A stretch of 64,000 nt of DNA, taken from Bryopsis sp. KO-2023 (taxonomy: Eukaryota > Chlorophyta > Ulvophyceae > Bryopsidales > Bryopsidaceae). Made by a program: the position numbers and the translations under genes. The notes under the pieces were generated by a model. That model had not been told where the DNA came from and searched no databases. It was given only the letters and a program-made list of their open reading frames with translations. The stretch lies in contig BSYQ01000008.1 in the NCBI GenBank assembly GCA_030272585.1, positions 5,270,001 through 5,334,000 on the forward strand, in the 5' to 3' direction. Numbering within the stretch: position 1 is the first letter of the stretch; the number at the start of each line of letters is the position of its first letter. Shown here piece by piece: positions 50,101 to 58,600 of this stretch.

Positions 50101-52883
50101 ACTATATTCTTTTTATATTTCCCAGCTCAAAATATTGTTTCCCAGTTTTTGCAGTCTAAATCATTATTATCTTTCAATTGTTGCTTACTTCATGCCGGTC
50201 TATCGCAGGATGTTCCTCGATGCCAGAAGATGGGTGCAAGGGCTCCTCCACGGAAACTTCCACCTCCCGCAACAGACTCTCGACCACCTCATAGGCGTCG
50301 AACTCGAATGCTTCGACGTCTATGAGATAGTCGAGCACCCGCACATCCTCCGGGGTGATTTCCTCGACTTCGTGCTTCAGGTCAGTTCTTGCAATTCTCT
50401 TACCATTTGATAGGTGTGAAAGATCAGTCAAATTTTTTTTGAGACTCCGTTCTACCTCCCCCGAACTTGGTTGCTCCGTCTCTGGAAAAAAACCCACAGA
50501 ATATATTAAAATCTGTGGGATCGTCATCATTTTTTTTCCCAAGGAATATTTTGCCTCGTGTGTGTGTGTAATAGTTGATATGTTTTTCCACCCAACTGGC
50601 CAATAGATAAAAACAATTAATATCTTTAATTAAAATTGTTTTGTTTTGTTTTGCATGGGGGTGGGTGGGGGGGGGGGGGGGGTTCTAGTAGAAAACCCTG
50701 CCACAACGACAATAATGAATACGAGCATCAGTGGGAGTTGGTGCTGAAAATAAATACGTGTTTGTTAATCTTTTTTATATTTTTCATATTTTTTCTTACT
50801 AACGCATCTGAGAATCGACCAAGCAGCATGTTTTAAAAATGTTTTCGATCAAAAACAACTTAGAACTTGGTAATGTTCTGTAGAAACTTCCAGTGTTCTT
50901 TGCAAATAAAATTAGAAAGTTGTTTTCATAAGCAGTTTTAACATTGGGACTGTTTTTAACACTCCTCTTGATGTTTCTCTCCTATCCTTCACCTTGCAGA
51001 CCTTTCCGTTGCTTCGGTCTGACCAATGCTATGACTATCTTCAATGCAAGGGATTTCTCAGTGGCAAGTGCTTTTTATCTTCTTTTTCGGGTAGGCACAC
51101 AAACTTCTGTTGCTTTAATTTTTCACGTGAACTTTTTTCTGGCTTAATGTTTTGTACTTTAGTTAATTTGTTTGTTTGTTTATTTCTATTTATTTTCTTT
51201 TATATTTCAGAATACACTGACGCTTTGAAATTAAGGGAAAATTTGTAAACATTAATCTGTAGAGTATAATTACCTTGGTCTTCCCTCCTCTGTTGGGCCT
51301 CCCTCTTTTTATTCGAATCAACCCAAGTCAAAAACGAGATGGCCCAGCCTGGTCGAACAAGGTAATTTCCCTCTGAGGAGAGGCCTTGACGCCGCATCCA
51401 GTCCTTAACACAAAAATAAATAAATAAATAAATAAATATACAACAAAAGAGATAAATATATAACAAAATAGGTATAAAGTGTTGGATGTTTTTTTTTATA
51501 TCAGATACATGAGCTGCCGGCGAAAATAGCTTAATCCCGTGTTGGCGTTCATGTCACGGAGGTCCTCCAAGGCATTCTGCCTGCTTTGGCAGGCAGTGAC
51601 CCTGAAGAAAGGTGTACGCAAAAATCAGGTGGGTAATGAAAACATGATTTGCTGTCGGTAAAAAAAGTAAAAAAAGGTGTACGCAAAAATCAGGTGGGTA
51701 ATGAAAACATGATTTGCTGTCAGTAAAAAAAGTAAAACTAAACTATAAATGATTACCAAAAAATAAGGAAAAAAAAACATTTTTATAAAAAGAAATCTAA
51801 GAAATAAAGAATTTTTTTATATAAGTTATAAATTGTAAGGCTGTCTTTGTCTTTTTTTTTTCCAAATTCAGTGAGCCAATATATTAAAACAACTTCCAAG
51901 AAACATACATCATCAAGATAAATAAAACAAGTGAAGAAATATTTTTCGAACGTGTGTTTTTCTTAAAAGGACAGAATTCTCATTGTTGCAACGCTGTTTT
52001 TTTTTTTTTTTTTTCTTGGCCTCACATCCCGGGGCTGATCCCCGTTGGGTTGCGAACATTCTCCACCCCGAGCGTCTTCGCAACCTCCACCCAATTCCCC
52101 GACGAGGCGTTGGTTTGGAGGTTGCGGAAAAGGGTGGCTGCAGATTCTGATCAAACACAACCAGAAAATTTTAATTTTGATTTTTTTTTTTAATGAATCG
52201 ACGAATGTTTCTGGTGCAACCACGTTCGATTCGTGGGACATTCTTGGCAAATCAGTGGGCCTTATTTGTATTTGTTTCTTATTCTTTTTAATGCTTAAAT
52301 TTCCTTGTGTTTGAATCTACTGTGTAAAAGTGGGTTGCCAACTTGTTTTCGAACGGCATGTGGACGGTCGTGACTTTTCTCCAGTGAGTATCAATTGAGT
52401 TCCTACCAACTGTGAAAATCAGTGATAAAATCAGTGGCCCCCATATTTTTTTAAATTGTTTTTAATTTGATGTGTTTATTTTTATTTTTATTTTCAGTGC
52501 ATTTGAAGTATCAAATGATTTCCCACCCACTGTGAAAATCAGTGATAAAATCAGTGGCCCCCATATTTTTAGTTTTAAATTTTTATATGTTTATTTCTAT
52601 TTTTATTTTTAGTACATTTGAAGTATCAAATGAGTTCCCACCAACTGTGAAAATCAGTGATAAAATCAGTGGCCCCCATATTCTTTTAAATTGTTTTTTC
52701 TTTTATGTGTTTATATTTTTAGTTTTTTATTTTTGTATGTTTATTTGTATTCTTATTTTTAGTATAAAATGAGTTCCCACCCAGGACACCATCATCGTCA
52801 CTCGACGACTCTTGCGAGTGACTGGCGTCACTCGACGAGTCTTGCGAGTGACTGGTGAAACTTAGATTTTGGACGTCGCCCAT
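41121..52883 (-). CDS. tyrosine-recombinase-like (Crypton/Ndc10-type) gene, at least 11 exons
   Basis: Minus-strand exons: 52781-52883 (ATG), 52321-52409 (tentative), 52026-52146, 51509-51601, 51274-51403, 50189-50481, 49863-50026, 49109-49256, 48704-49008, 47878-48106, 47364-47476, 41121-41310 (TAA). From 51,403 to the stop every GT-AG junction keeps phase. The match to the Crypton/Ndc10 recombinase core rests on LGRGDDLRMLQLCDL (catalytic Arg region), DVFLCPLFALALLF, THCCR (H-x-x-R) followed by VSGANEL, then DSELSY (candidate Tyr) and VLLMAGFP. LPRLEVDPME and IFPNIEAQL complete it, in the order seen in that family. Two upstream junctions (52,321 to 52,146; 51,509 to 51,403) do not close in phase in my reading. 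The last intron holds LTR element B. It could be the recombinase of a large mobile element or a host-adopted gene. Confidence 0.58.
41684..41956 (+). repeat. 5' LTR of element B
   Basis: 273-bp terminal repeat identical by eye to 47057-47329. Confidence 0.93.
42510..46907 (+). CDS. pol polyprotein of element B with MTase-like domain and chromodomain
   Basis: A 1,465-codon frame starting near the gag zinc knuckle (CWFCGETWTRGHKC). Then come the WLNPPF methyltransferase-like segment, protease (LLDSGA), reverse transcriptase (YLDDILVF), RNase H (ITDAS), integrase (HHCC, D,D,E) and chromodomain (VERILDRR, LVKWLGYG, NSWEP). It is close to element A over the whole shared length, including the NPPF segment. 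Confidence 0.9.
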   Translation: MQKSTQKNTGQSDSFDERKNATEHSSKPQVSKRKSVSQLTKAELKARKQLGLCWFCGETWTRGHKCGKPKEVVTHVSQRSKPHDWKFLRQDLNSHPDCDPMEVDSAHLAPIVTRGQKRKGKQEEVQTSVPPQDVNKKSDIQSDKTILKAEFQRLESLTGQAFSLDGCANLDQTNALCAKFCIGEGFFETTLSGEHVWLNPPFKELHKYIDHYVREKNKSPHNTSCCILVPQWNKEPHPALSSMRLIAQYKKGMVLFTAMKGKRRKRLPGLPWPVNVYYDPPVPLVPKDTQDLLTQDRMSMHFEGTLSGIPAHCLLDSGAKGLAFLSKRFCEQNGISFKVTTSSQAELANGSYIDILGETKISLKIQGFREKLNCLVIDLMEKFDIILGDTWLRNRKAVLDFFEKKCAVTNSANQRILIRQGLLPKATGGEQSIPHKNVGSLLTIPQVKRKLKDSSLQPFLVVIREVQDVPAHVSVAEETGESDQVPEKEMESLLEEFDDLFVTGLAEYPPERAVEVDIPLEEGTRPVNRPLFRYSPAERQEIQDQLSELLATKLIRPSSSPWGAPVLFVPKKDGGFRMCIDYRGLNKVTIRNQFPIPRIDDLLDELQGSRCFTSLDLRAGYWQVRVKEDDIPKTAFKTPFGLFEYRVLPMGLSNAPAVFQTLMNSVFHGMIGKYVLIYLDDILVFSKTPKEHLKHLREVLQRLREHKLFLKKSKCDFNKTELRYLGFVVGRNGISVDPSKTAKVKNWPRPSGVDDLRSFLGLANYFRKFVQGYSALASPMTDLLKKKKTWEWTHECETAFEGVKTALTEAPCLVLPDFSKPFEVITDASTKAIGAVLLQEGHPIAYESKKLQGPQLNWSTSDQEMYATVYALQLWRCYLQGRKFRVITDHSPNTFFHSRSTLNRRQVRWLELLHDFQFEWEYRPGRVNVADPLSRIPSSPSSIGVLCETVRSSGLVSRPRDPEVPSLPRGYHTQLESRLVEGYTKDPWYQTLEAAQMLQNQDGIWWNGNVISVPNDGSLRQEIIQDCHSTVYSGHFGVAKTSRQIKKHFWWPQMEDQIKSYVRGCDSCQRHKGRRTKPQGPLKPLPIPNAQWENVSMDFVTNLPPSRGEGHDAILVFVDMLTKMVHLAATSTECSAVDAAKLFVNHVFKAHGMPKKLVTDRDPRFVSHFFRELCYTWEISQALSSAYHPQTDGQTEAMNKVMEDTLRHFVGPSQKNWADLLPVVEFAINNSKSEATGETPFFLNYGRDPWTALTAQIPRKGSKQVAVPEVQKMTNEIREGIVEAKKRLQAAQQRFKAQADRHRVPVQVKVGDLVLLDARNLRLKHPGSRKLTPKWVGPFPIEREINEVAFKLKLPATLPIHPVFHASLLKPYWAKGTVQPPPPVEIEGDLEWEVERILDRRERRRGKKCHTEYLVKWLGYGHEHNSWEPEENVLHAKELVDAFHQSQEQSTVVPRTIRRRSKAKV
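47057..47329 (+). repeat. 3' LTR of element B
   Basis: 273-bp terminal repeat, followed by the target duplication GTCAG. Confidence 0.93.
47580..48570. repeat. intronic A-tract array
   Basis: Some ten scattered copies of AACTGGTTGGTGGA followed by TTATATA or CTATATA, separated by A-runs. They fill two introns of the recombinase-like gene; on the coding strand they read as T-rich tracts with CCACCAACCAG. Confidence 0.7.
48721..48928. repeat. three consecutive hairpins in a coding exon
   Basis: H1 48,721-48,769: GTTTGC outer stem plus a 14-bp inner stem (CCACTCACCCTACA), 6-base loop. H2 48,770-48,809: 13-bp stem (CCCACCGCTTGGC), 14-base loop. H3 48,875-48,928: 16-bp stem (CGTTCACCGAGAACAT), 22-base loop. 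All inner stems are perfect. They lie in the exon coding the THCCR motif. Confidence 0.85.
49785..49829 (+). other. tRNA-like fragment
   Basis: An A-box-like TGGTTCGGTGG and a perfect T-arm (ACTCGGGTTCGAATCCCGAGT) ending in TACGCCA. Too little sequence lies between the boxes for a tRNA. It lies in an intron; upstream, two ~57-bp direct repeats (TTTAGAATTTTTCTGGTGG) lead into it. Confidence 0.3.
52394..52780. repeat. tandem repeats forming an intron
   Basis: About three to four units of ~115 bp, each with GTGAAAATCAGTGATAAAATC, GTGGCCCCCATATT and TTTGAAGTATCAAATGA. On the coding strand every unit begins like a donor (G/GTGGGAACTC) and ends like an acceptor (TTTTCACAG). Confidence 0.75.
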
Positions 52884-53079
52884 TTCCTTGCTCGAACTCA
52901 CGGGGTCGGCGGGTGAGGTCTTTTTCAGAGTTCGTTACGTAAGTTGTCTTGAGGAGGTGTGAGAACGCGGCGACGTCGGACACATTGGACAGACTGGGAG
53001 GACTCCCAAATTACGTTTGTTACCAGGCGGACACATCGGACAGGCTGGGAGCATGCCCAAATTACGTGTGTTACCAAGC

Positions 53080-53129
53080 CGTGTCCAGATCGTTACGATC
53101 CTGTTTCCAGGCCCCTGATTATCTGTGGG
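53080..53129 (-). repeat. right 50-bp inverted repeat
   Basis: Exact complement of 36,493-36,542. Confidence 0.85.
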
Positions 53130-54960
53130 GTTCAGGATGTACTTTCACTTTGACTCGAGGAGAGGTCACTCTAATCACTGTTTTGGACTTCAAAGATACA
53201 CCTTTAATAACACCTTTCAAAAAGGCTACAGTCATCATCAACATCAAAACCAGCCCCTCCCCCCCTCTTCGCGATGTTCTCAACCGATATTTTCAACCGA
53301 CCACAGCAACTTCTTCAGAACCCAAATCAAACAAACACTTCCGTCTTACCCCCAGAAACCACGTTGAGAACCCCCCCCCCCCTCTTCTTCAAATTAATCA
53401 TACCATTCTTCCCAACCCTTGTTTTCGTAAAACGATTGTTTCCAATCAATCAAGCCAACCATTCACCCATCCCTCTCAAAAGTCATGCTTTTTTAAAGCT
53501 GGTTTTTTACTCCTAAACAAAAGCACACGAAGAAGAAATATCGACCATTTTTTTTGTCTTTTCTTTCTTTCCACCCGTACCCCCGCCCGTCTGGTGTTTT
53601 CAGGGATAATTTTTGCATATGAATCCCTGTTATATTCTCGAAGCAACTGAAATATCGGCATGACCCCCCCCCGACCCCAACCCCAAATCAAAATGTCAGA
53701 ATAAGACCCCACCCCAAGAATGTTTTCCAAAACCATCCCTCCCCCCAAAAAGAGATTCAGAAACTTTCACAAATTGAATAAATCTGAACCATGTCTTCAC
53801 AGCGAACTCGCTCCAGCATTTTCCAGTATCTTTTTGTTTTGTTTGAGGAAAAAAAATTAAGAAAAAATGAGAGAGAACCCTGACAAAAACAAAAACCAAG
53901 CCAGCCAATAATAGAAGCATCATAGAAGTATATGAACTGATTTAAAAAAAAAAAAAAGATAATCGGATGATTTTTTTTTTTGAGAATCGAAAGGCATGCC
54001 CTTCAACAGCACAATGTTTTTTTTTCTTTTCTATCTGAAAAATGATAAAACTTAGAACTGAGAAAAAATCCCCTCGATGAATCAGAATATAAAAAACCCA
54101 TCCATGCTTTTTTTTATTGTTTTTTCAATACCAAAAACGCCAGAACCGATCGAAACCATATACAATCCCAGCACAAGATATTTCTTTTTTTTTTTTTTCC
54201 TTTTCTCTGCAACCTTTTTCTTTTTTTTCCAGTTTTTTTTTTTAAAGGGGGGGGGAGACAGCAAACTTATGTTTTTTTGTGCTTTAATGTATTCTATTAA
54301 AATGTGAATTGAGTAGTGCAATGCTTGTAAGATATTAACAGTTTTTTTTGTGCTTTTTCGTTTTTTTCCCAAATGTTTTTTTCTTTTACCTTTTTCAAGT
54401 AAACTAATGATTTCTTCCCCCCCCCCCCCCCCTTTTTCTCTTTTTCACAATCCAAACGTATCATTATAAACTCGTAACGTACTCGTCGGCATGCTGTGGA
54501 CGGCTTCCCCTCCATATCGTAACGGACTTTTAGCAGAACCTGTGAAATTCAAAGAATCTCAAAAACACCACTCAATGTAGGAAGGGCACCTGTGCCATTC
54601 CAGCACAGTTCTGGGAATCTTGGTTTTGGTTTGTTATTGTTGGGGCAGTGGGGTCCACATCAATCATTTGCACAGTGGACAGATGGAGCATTCAGCTTCG
54701 GTGGCACACATTTAAAAATAAAACAAACTGGAATAAAATGAAATAAAAAAAGAAATAAAGAAATAAAAGAAACTAAAAACTAAAAAATAGAGAATGTAGC
54801 GGTCGGGTAAGATTCATGGAAAGGTGGCTTCACACAAACTCTTCCACGATTTATTTCTCCCCCACACAGAAAAAGCTGTAGTAAAATTTCCAGCGATCTA
54901 TCTTCTTCACCAAAAAACTTAGCTCCCCACATTTGTTAGATTTATGGCAATTGTAATGAA
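53130..54960. other. intergenic, T- and C-tract rich
   Basis: No gene recognised. Several C-runs (53,370; 53,665; 54,417) and T-runs. An open frame at 52,949-53,650 (+) spans the inverted repeat and lacks coding character. Confidence 0.5.
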
Positions 54961-55582
54961 TCACCCCATTGCGAGCAATTTCTTGGACCGACCTGGAATA
55001 GTAACTCCGCCGATCTCGCCGTCCCTGACTAACAACTCGTCCCCACTCGGGCAGCACACCACAATGGCCCCCTCCATCCCTGTCCAAAAACACTGAGGCT
55101 CCACTTTGGACTCCGCATCCACGATCCATGGGAAAACACACGGAGCCTTGAAATCCACATACTCCTTTTGCTTTTCGTCAAATTCCTCTGCTGCGATTTC
55201 GAAGGTGTTTTGTTGGGCTGCGAATGCCGAGGTCCTCTCGGTGGGGGGTTTCGACGGAGGTTTGGTTGTCAACGAGCCATGGACCAAAACGAAAGAAGAT
55301 CCTTGCAGGAAAGAATGGGACGATGCCAACAGCACCAGATTGCCCTCCATCAACCCAAGCTTGAAATTTGCAAACACTGCAATTTGGTTTTTGTAGTAAG
55401 TGGGGAAAACACACACACACCACGAAACACAAAAAAGCGTCAGGATAGATCAAAATACAGGTTTTTATATTCACTCAAGATGCTTCGAAGTGGACATTGT
55501 GTGGAAATTATTAGTCACCTTCTTCAGCTTTTTTTCGGCAGTCTTTGAGCATCGTAGCAGTTGGCAATTCCCATTGCTGCAT
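54961..55582 (-). CDS. unrecognised 159-residue protein, two exons
   Basis: Exons 55519-55582 and 54961-55376, GT-AG intron of 142 bases, phases closing to 160 codons with TGA. The N terminus (MQQWELPTATMLKDC) is helical and charged. Later parts contain FANFKLGLMEGN and a Ser/Thr/Pro linker, then AAEEFDEKQKEYVDF. The C-terminal half is hydrophobic-beta-like (GMEGAIVVCCPSGDELLV). No family recognised. The ATG lies only 78 bases below the stop of the antiporter gene on the same strand, so its promoter probably overlaps that gene's 3' end. Confidence 0.6.
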
Positions 55583-55660
55583 GTTGCCCGTGGAGAAATG
55601 GACCGTTTTTGCCCCCAACGGAGGTTCCGCTAATTTTGGAGTCTCTTTGATCTGATCGAG

Positions 55661-58600
55661 TTACAAAAAAAAGCCAAGCAGGGAATTCAGATTGGCCAGC
55701 AAATCATCAGCCTTTGCTTCAGTGTTCTTATTCCCCAAATTTAGCACCTCTTGAAGGAGTTTCGTCGTAGGATTTATATTATTCCCAGGAAAATCTTCCT
55801 ATACTGATTGTTTTGGTATAGCAAATGGTCCCATGGAGTTTCCATAGTACTGTTTCAAACCAATGTTTGCTATACAATAGATCCATGGCATGCTCACCGG
55901 TGTATGCTGTTCTTCAGCAACCAATTGGACATGTTGATGCATAATCCTCCAGAGTTGCCCAGGGCCATCCTGAACTGGGCTTCCACCCAAAATAGGGTTC
56001 TCATTTTCAGCCTCCACCTGATCATCACGACTAGAAACCTGCGTGCCAATTCCAACAATAAAAAATTGATCAACCCACAACGGTATTAAAAAAATAAAAA
56101 ATAAAAAAAATAAAAAAATGATATATCCATCGACCGCTCGACATTTTTGCCTTGAACGTTGGAAATGTCCAAAGCAAGTTTCGACTCACTGTGCCGATGT
56201 CCAAAAATAGCCCCACGGTCGTTTCCATGATTTCATCTTGCATGTACTCCACAACATACAGAGCAGACAGCCTGAACATATCCAACTCGAGCTGTTGATA
56301 TTCCGAATTCCCTTGGACTGCCATCGCATGGATATGCTGGACCATACTGTGTGGAATGGTCAACATGCTGGGACCTTGACCCAGAGCATTCAGCTCAGCA
56401 AATGCATGTCCCAGCCCGGGAAATCGATTGCCAGTCAGAGATGACAGCAAACCGAGCACACCCCCTTTCCCCAAGTAGAAATCATGCACATTTCCATCCC
56501 TGAATATACACAGAAAAAATTGTTGAGGCCATCAGGAGGTTCAAATTGTCGACCGCTTGGAATAAAATTGTGCCTACGAACAGTACATAACACTGCGTGG
56601 TGACAGTGGGGGTGCAACATTGAGTATTGGGCAATCTCGAAGGAAAAAAAAAACATGGATGATACTCAAACCACCACACAGGAAAGAAAGGACTAAATGC
56701 TTTATGTCGAGATTGTCGACCCGATTTTTGCATTATGATAATGCATACCTATCTTTCAGCTGGCGGCGGATAAGCCCACTGAGAACGATGTGAATGCTGT
56801 CCTTTTCAGCAATAGGGTCGTGCTCCGCATCCACCACCACTTCCCCACTCTTGTACAAACGTAGATGGCAGCCAGCAATCACTTGCAGAAACACCTCCTG
56901 CACTTCCACACCACAAGTTGATATTTGGATCTTGATATCGCCTTTCGACCAACCAATTCTGATATTCAGAGTCCCAAATCTCACTGCCAATAGGTAGGGC
57001 TGACTTTTCTTGCAGCCGTCAGGATTCGAACCCAGGTCAACAGTGGCCACAAAAAACACGACAAAACAGTCAAGAAATCGACAAGAAATCGATCATCCAG
57101 ACAGACTACCAGATTTGGAAAGCAATCCTCACCCTGGAAATGTTCGCGAAGAATGGCACAGTTCTAACGAAATCAGCGAGTCCAGGTGGTTTGGTATGCG
57201 TTCCTTTGACATCCAAAAACCTGAGTTTTTCGTCGATATCTTCTGCCATGGTCTCCTGCTCAGCTTCGTCCAATAGCCCACAGGCAGCCAATTGATTCAC
57301 GTAGGCCATCTGCTGATGAAGAATAGCTTTGGTGGCACGGAATGTCTGGACGGCTTGAAATCGATCGGGGGCTTCGATTTCTCGATCGATGATGAATTGC
57401 CATACCTGTGTGTGCATCCATTTTCTTGTAAATCCAACTGTTAAGAAATCACAAAACGATACATGAAAGCTGATGTCATGATTATTATGATTATTTAATT
57501 TATTGTTCATTTCAGTTAAGGAAATAAGCATGTTAAGAATTTAGAAAAACTGATTTTTGTACTGTGTGTAGATAAATTTACACCCACCAATTCTGCCTGT
57601 TTCTGGACTTCGCGGGAAAGATTCATCGACTGCTCAGCATCCACCAGCAGCGAAGTGTGACTACGGTATGTCAGCAAGGCCAGCCAAAATTCGATTGCCA
57701 CTTCGAGAGCCAACCTCATGGCCCGAGTCAGACCTTCGCTCATGTGGTGAGATATCGGCCTGCGAAAAAAAAAAAAAAAAAAATCAAAAAATTCATTAGG
57801 CTTTTTGAAAGATGGCCAATCGTGAAATGGGTAGGAAAAAAAAGGCAGTTTTCCAGGAAAACCAGAATGACATTCCAAAATATAGACGATGCAATGGACC
57901 GTCCCCCCCCCTTTCTATTGACCGAAAATTGACAGATTGATATTGTACAATAGTTAAGTGGTAGCACAGCGTCCAGCAGGGTTTGAATTCCTGACTTATA
58001 AAAAAAAACTTACGATAGCACAAGAAGAATTGGGGCCCTGAGGAACACAGGCCACCTCCTCAAAATCATGATTGTCTTCCTCAATTGATATCGCATGATG
58101 GCCAACCATTGGAGCATAAATTTTCCACTGATTTCGGTTTTCACGTATGCCCAAGTGTCCAAGGGTCTGTCTGGGTGGTTCATGCCAATATCGCAGCCCG
58201 AGTCCAAAATTCGGAGACCCTAGCAAAGCATCAGAAGGGAAAAATGTTGAAAAAAGGTTTAGGAAGAGAGAGTCGCATAGACTGACATAGAATCTTTTCC
58301 AAAAACAAGCCTGAGCGAAATAAACAAACCAAAGTGATATCAACCAATTCTTACCAACCCATGCAAAAAAACAGGATATTTGGTTATTTGGTTGTATTTG
58401 GTTAGGGGTAAAACGCAGATATAGTATCTAAAAAACAAAGATGTCGGAAGCTGTGCAGGCAGTGAGTAAATAATTGGAGCAACTCACCCTGCTGGACAAC
58501 AGTCCGGCCATTCTTTTTTCGTGGAAGTACTTTTTCATTCCAGCAAGCAGTCGAATCCTGGCCTCTTGAATAATCTGTGATCACAAAAAAAAAGTGATGA

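Larger units (their letters stand above)
36493..53129. mobile_element. candidate 16.6-kb element with tyrosine-recombinase-like gene
   Basis: Bounded by perfect 50-bp inverted repeats. It contains the recombinase-like gene (41,121-52,883), a proline-rich repeat frame (39,848-40,990), and later insertions (foldback chimera, LTR element B). No flanking target duplication was seen. Known Cryptons lack inverted repeats, so this would be a new arrangement; the repeats might instead be two copies of a dispersed sequence. Confidence 0.4.

Noticed and set aside
52949-53650. 233-codon plus-strand frame
   Set aside because: Runs across the right inverted repeat and C-tracts; no recognisable domain.
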